From CAYURR01 sp964446745 (GTDB lineage: Bacteria; Bacillota; Clostridia; Lachnospirales; WQUN01), in the NCBI GenBank assembly GCA_964446745.1, contig CAYURR010000174.1:1-6190 (forward strand): 6,190 bases of DNA, given 5' to 3'. Below are positions 1 through 5,236 of the stretch, one piece after another (within the stretch, counting starts at the first letter, position 1; every line of letters starts with the position of its first letter). The position numbers and the translations under genes were made by a program. The notes beneath the pieces are model-generated. The model searched no databases and was not told the DNA's origin. It saw nothing but the letters and a program-made list of their open reading frames with translations.

Positions 1-550
1 TTTTTACTTTCTGCGGTGTTTTATTCATGCTCCACAACTCCTTATCTATATCATTTCTGAGCGCATCCCAGTCCTTTGGATTGTTAACGTAATACAGAGG
101 GCATTTCTTGCCTGTCACATCATAATGACGCTTTACATCCTTCATCGGATCAAAGCCGTAGCGTTTACAGATATCGGCGCATAACTCTATAAGGCTCTTG
201 TAAGCTGCGCTGTTATATTTACCGGTAGCGTCCGGATGACAAACCTCTATACCGAGATAGGTGCTATTGTTTGTCTTGGCGATTTCGGTGTATTTCTTGT
301 CGTATGCGATACCTGCGTGTGCAGCGCATTCGTTTTCCGGTACGAGCTTCATGATTTCGCCATTTAACCCTATGACATAGTGAGCAGAGGTATGTGCGCC
401 ACCGGCGCCACCTTCGAACCAATTCCTATTACCGGCCGCTGAGCTTCCGGGGTTACCTACATAATGCACGAGTATACCCTTCGGTACTAACTTTGCGCCC
501 GAGCGTCCGTGCTCGGAACCCGGTGTCAGCAGATTTGTTATTATATTCAT
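1..550 (-). CDS. N-acetylmuramoyl-L-alanine amidase (Amidase_2/PGRP fold), 3' end cut by window edge
   Basis: The reading frame is open from an ATG at 550-548 to the left edge (183 codons seen, no stop). The enzyme family cleaves the bond between N-acetylmuramic acid and L-alanine in peptidoglycan using zinc. Visible zinc ligands are His29 (in GILVHYVGNPGSSA), His142 and Cys150 (in RHYDVTGKKCP, the family's H..xTGKxCP signature). AHTSAHYVIG at 52-61 and IEVCH at 101-105 are further conserved family segments. The first residues (NLLTPGSEHGRSGAKL) resemble the start of clostridial and PBSX-type phage lysins. There is no signal peptide, so export would need a holin, lysis or another route, as for phage endolysins. 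A GGAGGT site 4 bases upstream fixes the start. The catalytic domain is nearly complete by residue 175; a C-terminal cell-wall-binding domain would lie off the window. The family is certain; phage origin is inference, since no other phage gene is visible. Confidence 0.92.
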   Translation of the reverse strand, partial: MNIITNLLTPGSEHGRSGAKLVPKGILVHYVGNPGSSAAGNRNWFEGGAGGAHTSAHYVIGLNGEIMKLVPENECAAHAGIAYDKKYTEIAKTNNSTYLGIEVCHPDATGKYNSAAYKSLIELCADICKRYGFDPMKDVKRHYDVTGKKCPLYYVNNPKDWDALRNDIDKELWSMNKTPQKVK

Positions 551-554
551 ATTT

Positions 555-560
555 ACCTCC
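555..560 (-). promoter_or_regulatory. Ribosome binding site of the amidase
   Basis: GGAGGT on the minus strand, 4 bases before the ATG at 550. It is a strong Shine-Dalgarno match and sets the amidase start. It sits only a few bases past the U-tract of the preceding terminator hairpin, which is unusual for a translated leader. Confidence 0.8.
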
Positions 561-565
561 CAATT

Positions 566-610
566 AAAAAGCGTGAGGGGCTTGGATGTTGTCCAAGTCC
601 TCTCACGCTT
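566..610 (-). terminator. Rho-independent terminator of the chemoreceptor gene
   Basis: Inverted repeat with arms at 592-610 and 569-586 around a 5-base loop (587-591). About 18 base pairs form, with one bulge or mismatch region in the middle. On the minus strand the last arm runs into five T residues (570-566). It lies about 30 bases after the chemoreceptor TGA stop, so it most simply ends that transcript. It also lies directly upstream of the amidase ribosome binding site. Confidence 0.88.
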
Positions 611-638
611 ATTTTATGAGGGGGGTATCGTAGTTGTG

Positions 639-2855
639 TCAGATCTTAAAGTTTGAGACCATCTGAGCTAATACCTCAGACTGGCTGTTGAGTTCCTCGG
701 CAGCAGCCGCGGATTCCTCAGATGTAGATGAGTTCGTCTGTACAACATCGGAGATCTGGTTGATACCGATATTGATTTGAGCGATGCCGTCAGCTTGCTC
801 GTTGGTGGATCTGTATATCTCGTTGATAATGTTTGAGATCGAGTCGATATCACCTATGATCGTCTTTAACGCGTCAGAGGTTAGGGATGCTAACTCGGTT
901 CCGCTGTTGATCTTTGCGATGGTATCTTCGATCATTGTGGAGGTATCCGACGCGGCCTTTAGGCTCCGGCCCGCTAGCGAGCGAACCTCCTCGGCAACAA
1001 CGGCAAAGCCCTTGCCCTGTTCGCCTGCGCGTGCAGCCTCGACCGATGCGTTTAATGCAAGCAAATTGGTCTGGAACGCTATTTCGTCTATTACCTTGAT
1101 GATCTTTGATATGTTGTTTGAGGCCTGCTTGATGTCGTCCATGGACTGCAACATCTTAGTCATTTCTTGGTTGCCCTTTTGTGCGCTCGATATAGACTTC
1201 TGAGACAGCTCATCGGCTGACTTTGTCTTATCGGAATTCTCATGCGTCTGGTTGTTGATAACGGCTATAGACGCGTTAAGCTCTTGAATAGCGCTGGCTT
1301 GGTTCGAAGCACCGTTCGCGAGATCCATAGATGTCTCAGAGATTTGCTTCGCACCGGCTAATACATTGTCTGCTGATGTACGTATCTCGGATATCGTCTC
1401 ACGTAGTGTCTTGTTTATCTTGTTGATCGCTTCCTTGATCATATTGAACTGACCGACATATTCGCGCGTGATATTCTTTCGTAGGTCGGACTGTGATATC
1501 GTGTCGAGGATATCGGTGATCTCGTTTATATACGAGCCCGTGGAGGTGACCATTGAGTCAAAGGACTTCATCATTGCACCGAAGCTGCCCTTGTAGTTCT
1601 TGTTTACAGATACGGAGAAGTTACCGGCTGAGAGCTCCTTGAGCACGTCGTTAGCATCATCAATAGGCTGACTGATAGCCTGAAGCAGCTCGTTTAGTCC
1701 CTCTGTGAGCTTCCTCCAGTCGCCGTTATATTTTGATGCATCGACACGTGTACTGAGCTTGCCGTCCATAGCGCCGTTTATCAATGTCGTTACGTCACCG
1801 CTGACTGATTTTAAATTACTCTTCAGGCTGTCAAAGCTCTGGTTCGCAATAGCCTTTTTACCCGGTAGCTTCTTGAGTTCAGAGTTAAAATTGCCATTGC
1901 CAAACTCTCCATACGCAGCCAACAGCATTCTCAGCTCAGCTGCATATGAACCGATGATGCCGTTTACCGCACTTGCGGTGGCTTTGTATTCACCGTCAAA
2001 CATGGCTTCGTCTATACGTGCATCCAGATCGCCGTTATTAAGCTCATTTGAGGTATAGTTGATCTTTTCGACTAGGTTGACAATCGTATCACGTACCTTG
2101 ATAAAGGACTCGGTGAGTTTGCCTATTTCATCCTTTGTCGTGACCCTCAAGTTTACATTAAAGTTACCGGCGGCAATCTCACGCGCAGCGTTTTCTGCCT
2201 CGTTGACCGGACGAGTAATAGCGCGTGTGATGACGAAGGTGATAATGATAGAGATCAATATGGAGGCCGCCAATACGATAAAAATGATAACCATAGCACT
2301 AGCGGATGTGGAACTCGCTTGTCTTTCTTTCTCTGCCGCTATTGCATCCTGAGCATCAGCCATCTGAAGCAATAAGGTTATACAATCGTTCAGACGTGGA
2401 AAATATTCCGTGTTGTAAAGGACCAATGCCTGGGCATTTGTTTCTTCGGTATTGATAGAGGCGAGATCGACGATCTGCCGTCTGTAGGGGGCTGCCTCAT
2501 TCAGCTTCGCTTCCAGGTTGCTGATCAATGTTTTATCAATCTCAGCAATCTTTTTATATTCTGCAAATGTGTCAAGCAGTTTCTGTGCATCAGTATCCGA
2601 ACCTGTTGCTGCTTCTTCTACAAGCTTGGGGTCTGTCTGTAGCATAGCGCCGAGCACATAACGCTGTATAGATAGGATGTGCCTACGCATCATTAAGATG
2701 TCCTTGGTACTGGGCATCTCTATCGTTGTAAAATCCGAAATGGTTTTATTCAACGATTTGTTACTAAAAAATGCAGCTATCCCTAACACAATGATCAGCA
2801 TGAGTACTATGCCGAAACCTACAAAAAGTTTAGATTGAATCTTTAGATTCTTCAA
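639..2855 (-). CDS. Methyl-accepting chemotaxis protein with a poly-HAMP region
   Basis: A 738-residue transmembrane chemoreceptor that would sense an outside ligand and control CheA/CheW, and so flagellar rotation. Order of parts: short cytoplasmic start; membrane segment 1 at about 11-31; outer ligand-binding region at 32-185, mostly helical and like a four-helix bundle; membrane segment 2 at about 187-209; HAMP at about 210-264; a chain of HAMP-like units to about 485; then the long coiled-coil signalling domain. The signalling tip (FQTNLLALNASVEAARAGEQ, 594-613, then GKGFAVVAEEVRSLAGRS) is nearly identical to the family consensus. Likely methylation segments are around 517-530 and 711-725 (TSEESAAAAEELNSQS). 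The protein ends in NFKI with no CheR-docking pentapeptide. Arm lengths either side of the tip fit the 36-heptad class (estimated by counting). The start is TTG (2855-2853), supported by a GGGAGGG site 8 bases upstream and by the family-typical start MKNLKIQSKL. It appears monocistronic, with its own promoter and terminator. The ligand is unknown. Confidence 0.97.
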   Translation of the reverse strand: MKNLKIQSKLFVGFGIVLMLIIVLGIAAFFSNKSLNKTISDFTTIEMPSTKDILMMRRHILSIQRYVLGAMLQTDPKLVEEAATGSDTDAQKLLDTFAEYKKIAEIDKTLISNLEAKLNEAAPYRRQIVDLASINTEETNAQALVLYNTEYFPRLNDCITLLLQMADAQDAIAAEKERQASSTSASAMVIIFIVLAASILISIIITFVITRAITRPVNEAENAAREIAAGNFNVNLRVTTKDEIGKLTESFIKVRDTIVNLVEKINYTSNELNNGDLDARIDEAMFDGEYKATASAVNGIIGSYAAELRMLLAAYGEFGNGNFNSELKKLPGKKAIANQSFDSLKSNLKSVSGDVTTLINGAMDGKLSTRVDASKYNGDWRKLTEGLNELLQAISQPIDDANDVLKELSAGNFSVSVNKNYKGSFGAMMKSFDSMVTSTGSYINEITDILDTISQSDLRKNITREYVGQFNMIKEAINKINKTLRETISEIRTSADNVLAGAKQISETSMDLANGASNQASAIQELNASIAVINNQTHENSDKTKSADELSQKSISSAQKGNQEMTKMLQSMDDIKQASNNISKIIKVIDEIAFQTNLLALNASVEAARAGEQGKGFAVVAEEVRSLAGRSLKAASDTSTMIEDTIAKINSGTELASLTSDALKTIIGDIDSISNIINEIYRSTNEQADGIAQINIGINQISDVVQTNSSTSEESAAAAEELNSQSEVLAQMVSNFKI

Positions 2856-2863
2856 TACGATAA

Positions 2864-2870
2864 CCCTCCC
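2864..2870 (-). promoter_or_regulatory. Ribosome binding site deciding a TTG start for the chemoreceptor
   Basis: GGGAGGG on the minus strand, 8 bases before TTG at 2855-2853. No ATG or GTG start is better placed, and the encoded N-terminus matches chemoreceptors, so the TTG start is favoured. Confidence 0.8.
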
Positions 2871-2902
2871 TATAAATATAAAAAATACATATGCGTAAGA
2901 CG

Positions 2903-2931
2903 ATTATAAAACATTCCATATAAAATAACAA
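2903..2931 (-). promoter_or_regulatory. Sigma-A-type promoter of the chemoreceptor gene
   Basis: Minus strand: -35 TTGTTA (2931-2926), exactly 17 bases of spacer, then a perfect -10 TATAAT (2908-2903). Transcription should begin near 2896, about 26 bases before the ribosome binding site. This is a housekeeping-type promoter; I see no match to the flagellar sigma-D consensus (TAAA / GCCGATAA) in the leader. The leader is too short to hold a c-di-GMP or other riboswitch. Confidence 0.8.
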
Positions 2932-3168
2932 GTGCATGTTTAACAAAAGATGTCGGAATTCAATATATGAAAACAGCCAAAAATGTGGTTTATACAGAGA
3001 TTTAATCAAAAAGGTAAGCAAAATGACAGACAGGCTCAATCGTGCAGCGGCATATTTATGCAGATTAATAGAACGGCGGATATGGATCAAACGAGAACTA
3101 AGAGATTTGAAAGAATTGGCGAGATAAATTTTAGTATCGTTCTGTCAAATATTAAACTAAACGATGAG
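2932..3168. other. AT-rich intergenic stretch, no convincing gene
   Basis: This lies between the tRNA terminator and the chemoreceptor promoter. On the plus strand it holds a possible 34-codon frame (ATG 3023, TAA 3125-3127) with an AAGG 8 bases before the start, but no good promoter. A longer in-frame version from 2936 has no ribosome binding site. The opposite-strand frame running to 3090 overlaps the chemoreceptor start and promoter and is not credible. A short inverted repeat (atcgtt at 3136-3141, aacgat at 3160-3165) is too weak to call. Confidence 0.5.
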
Positions 3169-3220
3169 AAAAAGAGCCTTTGAAACATCACTATTAAATG
3201 TGATTGTTTCAAAGGCTCTT
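3169..3220 (-). terminator. Rho-independent terminator of the tRNA operon
   Basis: A long hairpin with arms 3200-3220 and 3172-3191 (about 20 base pairs, one extra base) and an 8-base loop (3192-3199). On the minus strand it is followed by a five-T run (3173-3169). It lies 52 bases past the tRNA-Met 3' end. On the plus strand the hairpin has no T-run after it, so it works in the tRNA direction only. Confidence 0.9.
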
Positions 3221-3272
3221 ATAACGTCGTAACAAAATATCTGGGAAAATTTCAGAACCACTCATTGGTTAG

Positions 3273-3346
3273 TAGCGGAAGAGGGATTTGAACCCCCGAC
3301 ACTGCGGGTATGAACCGCATGCTCTAGCCAACTGAGCTATTCCGCC
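3273..3346 (-). tRNA. tRNA-Met (anticodon CAU), elongator type
   Basis: A 74-base cloverleaf. The acceptor GGCGGAA pairs with TTCCGCT, giving a G-U pair at position 1-72 followed by A73. D stem is GCTC/GAGC. Anticodon stem TGCGG/CCGCA closes the loop TTCATAC, with the anticodon at 3312-3310. T stem is GGGGG/CCCTC with loop TTCAAAT. The acceptor and TTCATAC loop resemble Bacillus elongator tRNA-Met. The CTCATAA loop of the lysidine-modified tRNA-Ile(CAU) and the features of initiator tRNA (C-A at 1-72, three G-C pairs in the anticodon stem) are absent. The CCA end is not encoded. It is second in a two-tRNA transcript, 9 bases after tRNA-Val. Confidence 0.96.
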
Positions 3347-3355
3347 ATAAAAAAA

Positions 3356-3428
3356 TGGGAGCTATAGGACTCGAACCTATGACATCCTGCTTGTAAGGCA
3401 GGCGCTCTCCCAGCTGAGCTAAGCTCCC
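3356..3428 (-). tRNA. tRNA-Val (anticodon UAC)
   Basis: A 73-base cloverleaf. Acceptor GGGAGCT pairs fully with AGCTCCC, followed by A73. D stem is GCTC/GAGC. Anticodon stem CCTGC/GCAGG closes the loop CTTACAA, with anticodon TAC at 3395-3393. T stem is ATAGG/CCTAT with loop TTCGAGT. The CCA end is not encoded (the next bases are TTT), so a CCA-adding enzyme is needed. It is first in the unit and starts about 7 bases after the predicted transcription start. Confidence 0.97.
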
Positions 3429-3441
3429 TTCAACGTTGAAT

Positions 3442-3470
3442 AATATACCATGGCTCGTCTCATATGTCAA
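3442..3470 (-). promoter_or_regulatory. Strong sigma-A promoter of the tRNA-Val/tRNA-Met unit
   Basis: Minus strand: perfect -35 TTGACA (3470-3465), 17-base spacer, -10 TATATT (3447-3442) with an extended-10 TGG directly before it. The predicted start near 3435 leaves a leader of only about 7 bases before tRNA-Val. The promoter begins 38 bases after the speB stop codon. Confidence 0.9.
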
Positions 3471-3507
3471 CACCTTTTTGAAAAATTCTTTCCAAAATTT
3501 TCAAGAA

Positions 3508-4359
3508 CTATATTGCGAGCAGTATTTCCCTGAATATCTTGCATGCAACGGCGTTTGATGCGCCGCTCGCATCGAGCATCGGGGAAAGTTCATTCACGTC
3601 ACAGCCAATGATATTTAAACCTGACAGCCTCATCAAGGCATCCAGTAATTCATTAAAGCCAACACCTCCGGCTTCGGGTGTGCCCGTGCCCGGAAAGATC
3701 GAGCAGTCCAACACATCCAAATCCACGGTCAGATAAACAGGATATCCTTTGCAGGCAGCGATCGCGTGATCGATATTCTTTAAATCAAACTTATTCATAT
3801 ATGTGTGATCGCGCGCAAACATAAACTCGTCTCGTTCACCTGAGCGTATGCCGTACTGGAATATCCTGTTATCGCCCACGAGCTCCCAGGCTCTACGTAT
3901 CACCGTGGCGTGAGAGAGGGTTTCGCCCATGTATTCTTCGCGCAAATCTGCGTGTGCGTCAAAATGGATGATACGCAGCTCGGGATAACGCTTTATGGCG
4001 GCACGGAGCGCGCCCAGCGTAACCAAATGCTCACCGCCGATCATCACGGGACGCTTATTATCATTTAATATAGAAGCCACATAATCCTCTATGATATCGA
4101 GCGTCCTTGATGCATTGCCAAATATCAGTTCAAGGTCGCCGCCGTCAAATATGCGGCGGTCGCTCAGATCCTTGTCCTGATATGGGCTGTAGGTTTCGAT
4201 GCCGATGCTCTCGTTGCGCATCGCGGCACTCGCAAAGCGTGTGCCGGGGCGAAACGAGGTCGTGCAGTCAAACGGTGCGCCGAATATTACGATGTCACTG
4301 TCCACGTATTCGCTATCGCACCCGATAAATGTATGGATGTTTCTACTAATATTATTCAT
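3508..4359 (-). CDS. speB: Agmatinase (ureohydrolase family)
   Basis: A 283-residue enzyme, close to the 290 residues of Bacillus SpeB. Agmatinase splits agmatine into putrescine and urea with a two-manganese centre. All six expected metal ligands are visible: His111 (GGEH), Asp134, His136 and Asp138 (HFDAHADLR), and Asp213 and Asp215 (TVDLDVLD). GIRSGERDEF (170-179) and PGTGTPEAGG (223-232) are family motifs near the active site. I chose the ATG at 4359 because the protein then begins like SpeB (FIGCD...DIVIFGAPFD); the frame runs further upstream but that part is speE read in another frame. The ATG overlaps the end of speE by 8 bases (ATGAATAA) and its nearest strong purine site is too far away, so translation is probably coupled to speE. 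It is the last gene of the polyamine operon. Aminopropylagmatine as an alternative substrate cannot be ruled out. Confidence 0.95.
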   Translation of the reverse strand: MNNISRNIHTFIGCDSEYVDSDIVIFGAPFDCTTSFRPGTRFASAAMRNESIGIETYSPYQDKDLSDRRIFDGGDLELIFGNASRTLDIIEDYVASILNDNKRPVMIGGEHLVTLGALRAAIKRYPELRIIHFDAHADLREEYMGETLSHATVIRRAWELVGDNRIFQYGIRSGERDEFMFARDHTYMNKFDLKNIDHAIAACKGYPVYLTVDLDVLDCSIFPGTGTPEAGGVGFNELLDALMRLSGLNIIGCDVNELSPMLDASGASNAVACKIFREILLAI

Positions 4360-5206
4360 CAGCGTTTTCCAAAAGCTCCTTAACATAGTTCGGCAACGCG
4401 AAGCAACCCTTGTGCAACTCGGTGTTGTAGTAGCGTGTTGAAAGCCCAAGGTTGTTCCATTTCGTCTCGTCGAGGTCACGTATCGGATCAAAGCGCTTAG
4501 ACGCAAAGCCGAACAGCCAATGCCCGGAGGGGTAGGTGGGTATATGCGCCTGATATACCTTGCATATCGGGAAGAACTCGCGTATGCGCTTATGCGCGCG
4601 CTGCATGGACTTCGCATAGCTTTGGTAATACGGGGTTTCGTGTTGGTTAACGAGTATGCCGTCGGACCTCAGTGCGTTAAAGCAATTGCCATAGAATTCC
4701 TTTGTGAACAGCCCCTCGCCCGGGCCGAAAGGATCTGTTGAGTCTACGATGATCAGATCATACGCGTTGACCTTTGCGCGCACAAATTTCAAACCGTCCT
4801 CAAAGAATAGGTTCACGCGCGGGTCGTTTAGCTTGCAGGCGGTCTGCGGCAGGTATTCGAGGCATACATCCACAACAGCCTTGTCGATCTCTACCATATC
4901 AATGCGTTCAATGCCCTCGTAACGCGTAAGCTCGCGCACAGTTCCGCCGTCGCCAGCGCCTATTACGAGTACATCCTTTATAGCCGGGTTTGTCGCGAGC
5001 GGTACATGCACGATCATGTCATGATATATAAACTCGTCGCGCTCCGTTACCATCATCAGACCGTCCAGTGTAAAGAATTTGCCGAATTCCTCCGACTCAA
5101 ATATATCTATGCGCTGAAACGGGCTCTGCGCGCTGTATAGTTGCTTGTCTACTTTTATAGAAAAGCGCACGTTGTCCGTGTGCTGCTCTGTATACCAAAG
5201 CTCCAT
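4352..5206 (-). CDS. speE: Spermidine synthase (polyamine aminopropyltransferase)
   Basis: A 284-residue cytoplasmic enzyme that moves an aminopropyl group from decarboxylated S-adenosylmethionine to putrescine, making spermidine and methylthioadenosine. An N-terminal beta domain (1-60) is followed by a Rossmann methyltransferase-like domain. Visible motifs: Gln31; YHDMIVHVPL (61-70); the nucleotide-binding loop GAGDGGTVRE (83-92); the ribose-binding acidic residue Glu106 (VEID); EDG (136-138); the catalytic DSTDPFGPGEG (155-165, with Asp155 and Asp158); and IPTYPSGHW (222-230) with its conserved Tyr. No membrane segments are present, so this is the soluble form. AGGAG sits 7 bases before the ATG. 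It lies between speA and speB, with a 30-base gap and an 8-base overlap, so the three are probably co-transcribed. No speD is in view to supply the aminopropyl donor. Confidence 0.96.
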   Translation of the reverse strand: MELWYTEQHTDNVRFSIKVDKQLYSAQSPFQRIDIFESEEFGKFFTLDGLMMVTERDEFIYHDMIVHVPLATNPAIKDVLVIGAGDGGTVRELTRYEGIERIDMVEIDKAVVDVCLEYLPQTACKLNDPRVNLFFEDGLKFVRAKVNAYDLIIVDSTDPFGPGEGLFTKEFYGNCFNALRSDGILVNQHETPYYQSYAKSMQRAHKRIREFFPICKVYQAHIPTYPSGHWLFGFASKRFDPIRDLDETKWNNLGLSTRYYNTELHKGCFALPNYVKELLENADE

Positions 5207-5213
5207 AATCCCA

Positions 5214-5218
5214 CTCCT
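5214..5218 (-). promoter_or_regulatory. Ribosome binding site of speE
   Basis: AGGAG on the minus strand, 7 bases before the speE ATG, within the 30-base speA-speE gap. The gap holds no promoter or hairpin, which supports co-transcription. Confidence 0.8.
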
Positions 5219-5236
5219 TTTGTTGTCCTTACTTTG

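Noticed and set aside
784..2352. Several plus-strand frames of 61-139 codons opposite the chemoreceptor
   Set aside because: They are antisense shadows of a strongly conserved coding frame, with no ribosome sites or family features.
2830..3090. 86-codon minus-strand frame across the chemoreceptor start
   Set aside because: It covers the chemoreceptor promoter, ribosome site and start codon in another frame, and its sequence is what AT-rich noncoding DNA gives.
3130..3165. Overlapping short inverted repeats (tttagt/actaaa and atcgtt/aacgat)
   Set aside because: Six-base arms in AT-rich DNA with a long loop, overlapping each other and lying beyond the terminator; chance is the simpler explanation.
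3273..3346. Reading the CAU tRNA as initiator tRNA or as lysidine-type tRNA-Ile
   Set aside because: There is a G-U pair at 1-72, the T-A/G-C anticodon stem lacks the initiator's three G-C pairs, and the loop TTCATAC matches elongator tRNA-Met rather than the CTCATAA loop of tRNA-Ile(CAU).
3273..3428. tRNA genes as a phage attachment site linked to the lysin-like amidase
   Set aside because: I found no second copy of a tRNA 3' end in the window and no integrase; the amidase is separated from the tRNAs by a complete chemoreceptor gene.
4360..4617. An 86-codon upstream extension of the agmatinase frame to an ATG at 4617
   Set aside because: It lies wholly inside speE, reads as low-complexity Arg/Ser/Thr-rich sequence, and has no counterpart in SpeB; the ATG at 4359 gives the family-typical start and length.
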